Shown piece by piece: positions 55,690-64,000 of a DNA stretch of 64,000 bases. The notes beneath the pieces were generated by a model. That model saw only the letters and a program-made list of their open reading frames with translations. It was not told the origin of the DNA and ran no database searches. The DNA is from Selaginella moellendorffii (Eukaryota; Streptophyta; Lycopodiopsida; Selaginellales; Selaginellaceae), in assembly GCF_000143415.4 (NCBI RefSeq), contig NW_003314266.1:2825931-2889930 (forward strand). The letters run 5' to 3'. Within the stretch, counting starts at the first letter, position 1; every line of letters begins with the position of its first letter. The position numbers and the translations under genes were made by a program.

Positions 55690-56735
55690 TTACAGTTTTT
55701 GAATGATCGTGTTGATGATCCGGTGGAAGTAGGACATGCGCTGCACGGCTTCTTTCGCAGCGTCGAGATCGCTTCTCTTCATTGCTTCCGCGAAAGTTTT
55801 CTGGTAGTCGAGCATTCTCGAGTGTGACTGTGATCCAAAAAAGAAAAATGGATGTAAGCTTTAGAAAACCAACAATCTGACGTACTTTCTCTTTGAGTGC
55901 TTGGAGCTTGTTTGAGTCCGAGCAACTGCTGATAGTTTCTTGCATTTCCATCACCTATCCATCAAAAGCATTGGTGTTAAGAAGGAAAATAACATTTCTA
56001 TGTGATTACCTCCATCAGGATTTCTGGATCGGTGACAGTCCCTTCCTCTTCAACGTCTACCCCGAAAGTTTCCAGCTAGAGAAGAAAAGAAAAACAAAGG
56101 CTTAGATTCGAGCTCGTCGTTCCATGGCTTTTCACTCACCAGATAAGTAGCTCGAGACAAAGGCTTCAAGAGGACCTGATACGCATTAATCACTTGAGAG
56201 GATTGATCGGCAGAGTATTCTTGCTCTTTCTAGAATGACACCAGTGAAAGTATAAGGCATGGATCACCAAAAAAAAGTTTTTCTTACCGAAGATTTCATG
56301 CTGTAGAGATCAGGATGAAGCTTCTTTTGCAAATTCTTGTACCGCTTCTCGAGCTCTCCTGTATCGAGCTCGAATTCCTTCTTCCTGGAAAAATCACGTC
56401 AGCTCCAACGATGGATGGCCAAAGAAAAGCTCTTACAAGTCGAAAATATCGAAGAAATTCACCAATCGATTGGCCGGCTGGATGATCTTGCACGCCGGGC
56501 ACAGCATGAAAACCACCGCCTGCGCGGCCGCCCCACACGACCAGCATTGCCGCTGCTTACTCGTCCCAACCGAGGAGTAGCCGCGCCATAGCTCGAAAAC
56601 TCTAGAACCGAAAGGCGCACCTCGATCGATCGAAATATCGCATGCCGGGGCGATCGCACGCGTGGAGAACGAAGTGGAATCCCTCCATCGAGCGCCGCGC
56701 CTCCAGACCTGGCGGAGGATTCGTCGTCCCGCCAT
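55690..56735 (-). CDS. HSCB: HSCB, mitochondrial J-domain co-chaperone for Fe-S cluster transfer (251 aa, six exons)
   Basis: HSCB stimulates the ATPase of mitochondrial HSP70 and helps release Fe-S clusters from the ISCU scaffold. Six exons with GT-AG introns join in frame to 251 residues. The N terminus (MAGRRILRQVWRRGARWRDS) is an Arg-rich presequence. Next comes a zinc-binding CWSCGAA...CPACK segment, as in animal and plant HSCB. The J domain follows, with KRYKNLQKKLHPDLYS (HPD present) and QVINAYQVLLKPLSRATYL. The C-terminal three-helix domain for scaffold binding has LETFGVDVEEEGT, LMEVMEMQETI and RMLDYQKTFAEAMKR. The upstream in-frame codon is GTG, so the ATG at 56,735 is chosen. It shares a 108-bp promoter with the SDR gene. 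Confidence 0.94.
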
Positions 56736-56843
56736 AGCCAATCTCAAACCGGTCACCGGTTCGACACCTCTCCCAAACACCTAGAAGTCTGCAAAAGGTA
56801 TATAGTACGTGTCTTTGGAGCCCGTGGAGTTTGTTCGCCTGTC
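56736..56843. promoter_or_regulatory. 108-bp bidirectional promoter between HSCB and the SDR gene
   Basis: The two ATGs are only 108 bases apart on opposite strands. The stretch has GGTATATAGTA near 56,800, a possible TATA element for the plus-strand gene. Confidence 0.6.
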
Positions 56844-58230
56844 ATGGTAGGGTTCTTCAGCTACTTCACTGGAAAGCGCGGCCCTAGCGGCTTTGGATCA
56901 TCCTCCACCGCGGAAGATGTCGCGCAAGGGATTTCGCTGCATTCTCAGGTTGCGATCATCACTGGTAAGCGAAATATCGATCGCTTGGCGAGATTTCGAG
57001 GATTTTTCTTTCGTTTCTTGCAAGGATCGACGTCTGGGATTGGATTCGAGACCGCGCGGGTCCTGGCCAAGCACGGCGCTCATGTCGTTGTCCCGGCCAG
57101 GAAAATCAAGGACTCGGAGGGAGTGCGATCGAGGATTCTCAAGGAGTTTCCAGATGCCACGGTGAGCGTTGGGGAGCTGGATTTGAGCTCGCTGGCCTCG
57201 GTGAGGAAGTTCGTGACCGAATTCAAGGCTTTGGAACTCCCGCTCAACATGATCATGTAAGCGTTCCTGTGCTTTTGGATTCTTCTCTTGGCAAGAATCT
57301 GGTCATTTTTAATTTTTTTTTGTGCTTTTGAAGAAACAATGCCGGGATCTCTAGTGGGAAGTTTGTTCTATCACCCGAGGAACTGGAGCTTGATTTTGCG
57401 ACAAATCACATGGGTAAGATAGCTTTGCGCTCCTCCAAAATTGTAGCTCAACTTTGCTGGAGCTTCCAACAGGCCATTTCCTACTCGTGGAACTTCTGCT
57501 GGACGATGTCATCAAAACTTCCAGTGAGACAGGCATCGAGGGCCGGATTGTCATCGTCTCCTCCGAGGCCCATAAGTTTGCTCCGAAACAACTAGTATAT
57601 GAAAAGCTCAACGACAAAGACAGGCATGGAAAAAGTTCTTCTAAGATGACTCGTGTTTGATACTGTCCATGCAGCTTTTCCTGGACGGGAGCCTACGGTC
57701 GTTCCAAACTGGCAAATATATGGCATGCCAAGGAACTTGCACGACGGCTTCAGGTAGCTTTTACTTTCTTTTGACCAAACAAGTCACGGCTTTCCTATTT
57801 ATTGGATTTCGGTGTTCACAGGAACGAAATGTGAATGTCACCGCGAACGCTCTCCATCCAGGCGCTATAGACACAAATCTGGGACGTGATTTCAACAAAA
57901 TTCTTGTTTGTAAGAATCCTGGCTTGATTGATAGAGCTGAAGGCTTTGAGTTTTTGTATGCAGCTACTGTGTTTTTCCTCGGAAAGCCTTTTCTAAAAAC
58001 TGTCCCTCAGGTTTGCACAAAATCCTCTTTTGCTTTGCTAAACTTGTTTGTTTTCCGACCAGGGCGCTGCCACAACAGTTTACGCTGCGATCCACCCCTC
58101 GATGCGTGGAGTCACCGGGAAATACTTGTGTGATTGCAACGAAGCAGAGTGCAGTGCCACTGCCAATGATATGAAAATGGCTGCGGAGCTGTGGGAGTTT
58201 AGCGAGAAGTTTGTAGCATCCCATCCATGA
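56844..58230 (+). CDS. Short-chain dehydrogenase/reductase, TIC32/retinol-dehydrogenase-like
   Basis: NAD(P)-binding Rossmann enzyme of the classical SDR type. It starts MVGFFSYFTGKRGPSGFGSS. The cofactor motif TGSTSGIG is formed across the first intron (exon end 56,964, next exon 57,025). NNAG follows in the third exon, IVIVSSEAHKF in the fourth, and the catalytic YGRSK (Tyr-x-x-x-Lys) after the next intron. The C-terminal part has ALHPGAIDTNLGRD, VPQGAATTVYAAIHP and GVTGKYLCDCNE, as in plant TIC32-like proteins. One intron uses a GC donor (57,624-57,625). TIC32 proteins act at the chloroplast inner envelope, but many relatives do not, so location and substrate are open. Ends 176 bases from the stop of the converging VOC gene. 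Confidence 0.9.
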
Positions 58231-58267
58231 CAAGGTAATCAATCCTACACATATATCTGTCTTACAA

Positions 58268-58352
58268 CACTACATATTTGGTGATTTAAGTTCTCAGGAT
58301 TCGCAACTCCACAGAGTTGCCACTGTGATCCTTGGAAGAACATCGTCCACTA
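58268..58352 (-). pseudogene. Relic copy of the last exon of the VOC gene
   Basis: On the plus strand, 'aagttctcaggatt', 'agttgcc.ctgtgatcctt' and 'gaacatcgtccact' match the real last exon at about 58,412-58,505, with about 11 bases missing in the middle and many substitutions. It therefore cannot encode the exon. It is a decayed tandem duplication lying between the SDR and VOC stop codons. Confidence 0.8.
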
Positions 58353-58405
58353 TAATGTAATTTCTTTAATGGTAAGATGGCACATTTATTTATTTTATTG
58401 GTCTT

Positions 58406-59076
58406 TCACTCCACTACGTACTTGGCAAATAAGTTCTCAGGATTAGTCATGGCTTTAAACTCGACGGAGTTGCCGCTGTGATCCTTAAAGAACATCGTCC
58501 ACTGAAGAGAGAGCGAAATGGTAAATACTCCAAGAACAGGCACACAGACACACAGATTTGGAAGAACCTGTTCTCCCGGTTGATCGGTGAAGCGAAGGTG
58601 TGGCTCGATGATAAACTTCACGCCAGCAGCAGTCACGCGCTCAGCGAGCTTCAAGAAATCCGGGACCGAAAGAGCCAATCCAAAGTGTGGGACTGGAACT
58701 GGATCTCCATCTTCCAGAAAAGAAGAAAGCAAAAAAAAATGGATCAGTCCAGCTCTCGCAAGACCGATCTTGGATCTTTAGTTACCAACTGCGTTTGCAG
58801 TGCTCGCGGCATTGTATCCTTCCACAAAATGGCACACCAGCTTGACAAAATCGGGCAGAATTTGAGTGTTTCGAGGGAGAAACTTAAAATCACTCACTTG
58901 ATGGCCAAAGAGATTGAAATCCACCCAGGTCCTCGCCGATCGGCCCTCGGGACATCCCAAGATCCTACACAAGATCAAAACGAGGATTTGTATGGCGATG
59001 CTTACCCCCCGTAAAATTCCCGAGCTGCTGTTAGATCGTGAGTGGGAATCGCTAAATGGAACGGACACAGTGCCAT
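58406..59076 (-). CDS. VOC-superfamily (glyoxalase/dioxygenase fold) protein (143 aa, five exons)
   Basis: Five short exons join to 143 residues: MALCPFHLAIPTHDLTAARE, FYGGILGCPEG, WVDFNLFGHQLVCHF, then PVPHFGLALSVPDFLKLAER, FIIEPHLRFTDQPGEQ and WTMFFKDHSGNSVEFKAM. This is a complete vicinal-oxygen-chelate unit. The likely metal ligands are His in PFHLAIP or PTHDL, His in PHFGL and Glu in SVEFKAM. Family members include glyoxalase I, dioxygenases and resistance proteins. The actual reaction is not known; the closest types are uncharacterised small VOC proteins of bacteria and plants. No targeting peptide is seen. Confidence 0.88.
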
Positions 59077-59399
59077 TTTGCGAATATTAGGGTATTCTGT
59101 CCAAAACACCAGCTCGTTCCACTTTCTGCTTTGGCTTTTCAATGAATCATCAAGTATAATCATCCTTTATATGAAGTGTTTACATCCACCCAACTAAAGA
59201 CTCGATTCCTGCATGCATTTATAAATCATTCTTCTTAAGATTCAAAATGCTCAACAACATTCCGTCCTTTTCATGTAGGCTTTAGTTCTCATTAGTAAAG
59301 AGCCTGTTCATTTCCTAATTTGTCTTTATTGGCTTCTTGGTTTTCTCAGTGCAATTTATATTCATTTGGAACTGAGCCAAGAAATAAAGCAATTCTACT
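59077..59399. other. Short intergenic interval
   Basis: Nothing recognised in this 323-base stretch, which holds the 5' flank of the VOC gene and the 3' flank of the lectin gene. Confidence 0.5.
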
Positions 59400-60305
59400 T
59401 TACAGATTTATATTTATATTATTTGCCCATACAGACATTTCAGGATGACCAACTCTATATACAACTAAATTATGATCTTCCTGTATTATAAAGATAGAAT
59501 CACCTAGACAGTTTGGTAAAGGGATACAATACGTATTTGAAGACCATCTAGCCCTTTGATTAAAAGCACCATATAAAACTAAATTTCCATCTAATTGCAT
59601 TCTTAATTTACAATCAAAATCTAGACCATTTGTTTTTGTATCCCATACTGGAAAATTTTTAGAAGTATAATATACAAGATTACAATCTTTTTGCATACTT
59701 AAATAATAACCACTAGCTTCATTATATAAAATTTGATTGACTTTTAATTTTGATATCTGTTCGCTTTCAAGACCACTTAGCATAACAAATTTATTAGGGG
59801 TTTGAAACTTAGCAATATTCATGCTTAAATTGGTAAATATTATACTTGATAGATCATTCAAAGATTGTTGTATCCTTCTACAACGAAATATAAATGTTCC
59901 ATAAAGAGAAGCAATATTTATAGTTAAATATTGAGGACATTCTGAAAGCTCATTTAAAACTGTGTAAATTGCATTAGATATTGTATCTCTGATTTGATCA
60001 TTAAAAATATAAGAAACTCCAAACCTATCAATATGGCGTAATGGTCCAACAGTAATAATATGTATTGTTGCCTCAAACATTACGTTTCGAATATCTATTG
60101 TATTTGGGAAACTATTTAAAGGTAAGGTGAAACCACCAGTAGGAAAACTATTTCTCATTAAGAATCTTAGTGTACTAAACATATCTGTAAAATAGCTCCT
60201 ATGTATTCTTCTTCCACCATATTCATAATTAATTATAGTTGATTGCATATATATAGATTCCCATATTAATACAAATACTATACTCAAAAGAAATAATTTT
60301 GCCAT
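59400..60305 (-). CDS. Secreted protein with C-terminal GNA-type mannose-binding lectin domain (301 aa)
   Basis: Intronless. It starts MAKLFLLSIVFVLIWESIYM, a clear signal peptide. An N-terminal region of about 170 residues that I do not recognise follows (RRIHRSYFTDMFSTLRFLMR; ITVGPLRHIDRFG). The last 110 residues form a B-lectin (GNA/monocot mannose-binding) domain with the three sugar-site motifs MQKDCNLVYY, MQLDGNLVLY and IQEDHNLVVY (QxDxNxVxY pattern), all intact. It probably binds mannose outside the cell. The gene is much more AT-rich than its neighbours. On the minus strand a TATAAAT (60,331-60,338) lies 26-33 bases before the ATG, which leaves almost no room for a leader, so the true promoter may be elsewhere. 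The in-frame codon upstream is GTG, hence the ATG at 60,305. Confidence 0.85.
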   Translation of the reverse strand: MAKLFLLSIVFVLIWESIYMQSTIINYEYGGRRIHRSYFTDMFSTLRFLMRNSFPTGGFTLPLNSFPNTIDIRNVMFEATIHIITVGPLRHIDRFGVSYIFNDQIRDTISNAIYTVLNELSECPQYLTINIASLYGTFIFRCRRIQQSLNDLSSIIFTNLSMNIAKFQTPNKFVMLSGLESEQISKLKVNQILYNEASGYYLSMQKDCNLVYYTSKNFPVWDTKTNGLDFDCKLRMQLDGNLVLYGAFNQRARWSSNTYCIPLPNCLGDSIFIIQEDHNLVVYRVGHPEMSVWANNININL

Positions 60306-60950
60306 TTTAAGTAATACCACATGTCTTGATATTTATAATGTTACATAAGGACAAGCATAACTAAACTCCGAATGGTATAAATACAAATAGCAACATTAAG
60401 ATTTGCCAGTGTGTTTGACGCGTGGGGACAGACACAACAACGAACTTTGATTTGCCTTATTTGGATAACCTAAACTGTTCCTCCCCTCATGAATACAAGA
60501 CTATATCATACAAAAATATAGGCAGTCCCTGGGTGTCATGCTTCTTAGGGGGTGCCACAGGACCTCATCAGACAAAGCATTTGGAGATTACGCAATCATA
60601 TATCACAAAAGTAATCAGGAATGTGAAATCTGGACCAAGTTAGTGAGAAAGTATAAAAATTAATCTTTTTTTATTAATTTTGTCGGTGTGTCCACGACAA
60701 ACTTTCATCCACAGAAAAAGATCACCTTGACTGTCTTCAAAGAGCCATGCCGACAAAGGAATTGATTCTCCGCGATATCATGCTCGAGAATAACAGATGA
60801 ATAATCTCCAATTCTCCCCTGAACGCTCTCATCTAAGAGACTGATAGGATGATTCATCTTTCGACACCTAGAAAGAAAGAAAGATGGATCGTCAAGTAGC
60901 TCAGTAAAAGTGTAAACCCGGGCTTCACTCCATCAAATCCAAATTCCCAG
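60306..60950. other. AT-rich intergenic DNA
   Basis: One short open frame (60,422-60,643, plus) has no recognisable content. No RNA gene or repeat pair found. Confidence 0.45.
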
Positions 60951-61951
60951 TCATGGAATGGACGAGGCCTCCTCAAACACATCAATGGATCTGCGACCTA
61001 CGCTTATCCTCTCTCCAATCCTCGCCACCTTGATAGTCATAACGTGAAGAACTCTAGGCACACACGCTAATCTCTCTCTCCTCCAAATACTTGAAAAGCT
61101 CCACAGCCATCGAGACGGCATCCCGGACCCCAGCTTCCTCGTTGAGCTGACTCGCCAGGAGAACTCATCCTTGCTAATCACCCAGCGAGGAGAAGCCGAT
61201 CTTTCAGTGTCCCAGCAGCGGCTCAGGCCATCCAGAAGTAGATCCAAAGAGAAGTGGCCTTTTGGCTTCTTTGGCTCGCTGATGTTGTCCCAGTCGGCTA
61301 CCACCAGCACGAAGTTGGCTAGCTCCACAAACGCTCGCATGTCCGGCTCCAAGAGAGGCAGCTCCAGGAAGCGCATGTAGTGCTGACACACCAAGCTGTC
61401 AAAGACTAAAGCATGGAGCTTTTGCGTGGTCGCGTAGTAGAGGCTTTCTTGCACCACCACGTCGATCATAGATGGAACCATAGTCAACCTTGGCTTTCAG
61501 AAGCTCACGTATGAAGAAGCGATTGGAGCGCCAGTGAAAGCCTCGTAGAACAGCCTCAGAAACACTGCGATCTCAACCTTCTCGAGCAGGAGCTCAGCGT
61601 CACTGGATTCATTCTCACTACTGTCATACGGCTGCGCCAGCAAGAGATGGACCTTGTCAAAGTAGTGATCAAGCTCGCTGGCTGAAATTCTAAGCCGGCT
61701 CAACACGAACGTCCAAGGCCCAGGACCACGACTGCTCACGCCACAACGTTGTCGCCCGTGTTGACGATGAAGCTGGCCGTGTCGAGATAAGTGTACTCGA
61801 TAGGACCGGATGCCCGAGGAGCAAACAAATGACTTGGAAGTGCACAGGAGAAAGGCGAGCTCAAGTTCACTCTCTCCTGGGAACCGGCAACTTTGTCCAG
61901 TGGAAACACCTTGTTCTCAAACTGCGAAGAAAAAGGAGATCTTTTACACAC
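60951..61951 (-). pseudogene. Unrecognised gene, probably broken, downstream of strumpellin
   Basis: Three overlapping minus-strand blocks read like protein: PIEYTYLDTASFIVNTGDNV, then (other frame) WTFVLSRLRISASELDHYF and AELLLEKVEIAVFLRLFYEA, a TGA at about 61,497, then (same frame) YYATTQKLHALVFDSLVCQH and FVELANFVLVVADWDNISEP. Near 61,160 a further frame change would give QLNEEAGVRDAVSMAVELFK and a stop. The blocks are helical and Leu-rich. At least two frame changes and one stop lack convincing splice sites, so I favour a pseudogene, but very short introns could also explain them. The family is not recognised. Confidence 0.35.
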
Positions 61952-62167
61952 AACTGGCGTGAGAGAAAGGAAATCTCACCTCGAATACCACTGTCAGGAG
62001 TTTCAAGAACTGGACATTCTCAGTGATTGAAGATGCAGTAATAGACACCTTTAAAGCTCTAGCTGAAAAGGATAAACTCTTGTGCTTTCAGCTTATGTGT
62101 GACCTGGTGCCCATGCTGCGATCGAAGTGGACTGTGAACAAACCAGAGATCATGGACGACGACCACT

Positions 62168-64000
62168 CTACCTTGTCCCAAAGCTTTCCAGAACCAAGGG
62201 AGGCACACTAGTCTCGAGGACCTCGTGAGACACTCGCGCGTACTTCGCGAAGTCTAGTATCCATGCAACAGTGTTCGCAACCTGTGTGAACTTCTTGTGT
62301 AAATCTTGCTACTTCAGCTTGAATAGAATGCGAGCCTACCTCCCACTGCGGTGCTGTTGATGATTCCGAGCTCTTCCCGATGTGCGCTTGTGCAAATTGT
62401 GCCAGGTACTGCAACATGAGCCGGTAAGAATCAAGTAAGAAGTAGTGTGGAGTTCTTGCCTGTATGTACAAGATTGAATGGGAGGGGTGAAACTGATGGA
62501 GCAGTGTAGCGAAGCCAGCCACCTGGAAAAATAAGCAATGGAAGTTCGAGTTTGTTCTTCAAAGTTTTCTAGTCATTACCAGAGGGCAGCAATCCAGCGC
62601 GGTCTTTTTGGCTTTGCTCACGAGTGTTCCCAAGTGCTTGTCAAGCACAAAGCGTGTAAGCTGCGAGCACAAAAAGCCTGAGCATGGAGTAAGCTAAAGG
62701 ATTCGGACCTGATTGATGGTGATGAGGAACAAGAAGAGGCTAATGTGAGCAGGGGGTTTCGCTGTGATGTAGGTAGTTTTCATTGGCGAAAACATGCCGC
62801 ATGCTTGAAGCTGCCTCGCTAGCTCCTTCAAAACTCCGTTGCTTTTCCCATTTGTACGCTGCGAAGAAAAGTGTTTGGTGAATGGAAAAGGTGTTAATCG
62901 GACGATCACCTCGCTATTAGTTTCCATGGTAGAAAATAGAGCAGTACCGAGACCTTCCAACGCGAAAGAGACCATGCCCGACTCCAACTGTACCAAAACC
63001 ATCAGATACAAAAGTAAAAAATAAAAATGCCAGAGACCTGAGATGCTGCACGTAATTGCGATGAAAGAAGGCATCGAATGAGTTGTAGCTGTCCAATGTG
63101 CGCTAATGACTCCACCCATGTTACGCACTCGGTGCTTGTTGATATCAACGCAATACACTGCAACGCATTCGTAGTCAATGGGAAAAATCAGCCAGCCATC
63201 AGTGATAAACATCTGCCAGCCATCTGGTTTACCTCAGCGTATACAGCTCCATTGGGGGTAACAGAAAGTGGTCTAACCGCACCTTCCAACGCCTGTAAGT
63301 GATCTAGCAGCTTGACTTCAATCTGTAAGGCTCCAAAGGCTCTCTTTTTCCTCTGAAAAATATGGAGCAAACCTCGGAGCGGAAACTAGAGATACACTTC
63401 CCGAGCACTCTCGCAGCATGAGAAGAAACGATCGAATCAATACCAGATACTCCGACAGGTCCGAGACTGTTGCAGGGAGCTATACAGTATATCCGATTGT
63501 TTTTGTTTTCTAGAAAAAGTACCTCTCTTGCAAGGTGATGAAGGTTCTCAAACCCACAAGCTCTTGGCCTTCCGCATTGAACCTGATTACAAGGCACGAT
63601 CAAGAAGAAGTCACGAACTTTACTTTAAAGCACTTGGAAAAGTTACCAGCCGGTCATTGGGGCGAGGTACATAGATTTCGAAGGATTTGTAAGGTTGAGC
63701 AGTTTTAGCACAACTCGATCTGAAAGAGAAGGAGAAGAAAGGTAAACGCACAAACATAGGTGAGAATACTCACTCATAAAATTATCATCATTGACGCTCC
63801 CTGAATCAAGTATGGACGTCGGCTGCTTGTGAACTTTCGTCAGAAAGTGTTTACATCCCTGTTGAATATTTTAGCTTTCGGTTTAATAATAATAATAATA
63901 AAAATACCAGTTCAGTATTATGATTTACTATGTTTGTATATTCTTCTTGCCAAAGCTTTAGGCCGTGAACGTGAGCGTAATCCTGCAATACTGGTGTTCA
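62168..64000 (-). CDS. WASHC5: Strumpellin (WASH complex subunit 5), 3' part only
   Basis: Strumpellin is a large helical subunit of the WASH complex, which activates Arp2/3 on endosomes. The window holds the C-terminal exons; the 5' part lies beyond 64,000. In order on the minus strand they read DYAHVHGLKLWQEEYTNIVN, ELGCKHFLTKVHKQPTS, RVVLKLLNLTNPSKSMYLAP, GQELVGLRTF, SGIDSIVSSHAARVLGKCIS, LLDHLQALEGAVRPLSVTPN, ESGMVSFALEGLGTALFSTM, LKELARQLQACGMFSPMKTT, YITAKPPAHISLFLFLITIN, VAGFATLLHQFHPSHSILYI and a last exon ending HEVLETSVPPLVLESFGTR. This order and spacing match the C-terminal third of animal and Dictyostelium strumpellin. Introns are about 50 bases with GT-AG ends. Exon borders were not all fixed. 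Confidence 0.85.

Noticed and set aside
59400-60305. Claim of horizontal transfer for the lectin gene
   Set aside because: Base composition and lack of introns are suggestive only; GNA lectins are common in plants, so I list it as a question rather than a call.
60422-60643. Plus-strand frame of 73 codons
   Set aside because: Short, no motif, in AT-rich intergenic DNA.
1-64000. CRISPR arrays, operons, prophage or plasmid functions, tRNA or rRNA genes
   Set aside because: None seen. The intron-rich plant nuclear organisation makes the bacterial features inapplicable, and no tRNA or rRNA sequence was recognised by eye (a tRNA scan would be decisive).

Overview
This window looks like a nuclear genomic segment from a land plant, most probably a spikemoss (lycophyte, Selaginella type). 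That is an inference from content: plant-only families (pentatricopeptide-repeat proteins, COMT-like methyltransferase, GNA-type lectin), very short introns of about 40-60 bases with GT-AG (twice GC-AG) borders, tightly packed genes that share short promoters, and a dense PPR cluster. The window also holds the 3' half of a strumpellin (WASH complex) gene, a complex not expected in flowering plants. No prokaryotic, organellar or viral genome features are seen. All gene models were built by eye from splice signals and family motifs.

Layout. 1-5157 is AT-rich and gene-free, with a dispersed repeat whose second copy lies near 50.4-51.4 kb. 5.2-17.4 kb is a gene block: an O-methyltransferase (-), PPR gene 1 (+), Dr1/NC2-beta (-), PPR genes 2 and 3 (+) in tandem, and PPR gene 4 (-). 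17.4-19.2 kb is AT-rich with one strong hairpin. 19,236-24,245 is a complete, young Ty3/gypsy LTR retrotransposon with near-identical 174-bp LTRs, disabled by three in-frame stop codons.

24.5-36.5 kb is one large VPS13 lipid-transfer gene (-), followed by an alpha/beta hydrolase (-), a probable FIST+LON two-domain protein (-), divergent PPR gene 5 (+), and a small secreted protein (+). 43.7-53.7 kb is AT-rich and repeat-filled. It contains a 556-bp TRIM element with a 5-bp target duplication, an LTR-like inverted pair, diverged direct repeats, a G-rich tract, a minisatellite and a 263-base assembly gap.

53.7-64 kb is gene-dense again: an unrecognised gene (-), a small membrane protein (+), mitochondrial HSCB (-) sharing a 108-bp promoter with a TIC32-like SDR (+), a VOC/glyoxalase-fold protein (-) with a relic copy of its last exon, a GNA-lectin protein (-), an unrecognised and probably broken gene (-), and the 3' part of strumpellin/WASHC5 (-).

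How the genes relate. There is no operon-like pathway. Shared themes are organelle RNA processing (five PPR proteins), endomembrane and lipid transport (VPS13, strumpellin), mitochondrial Fe-S cluster assembly (HSCB) and transcriptional repression (Dr1). The most unusual pattern is a short DNA palindrome (TGCCC-N5-GGGCA) that recurs at the same codons of the PPR repeats in all five PPR genes on both strands.
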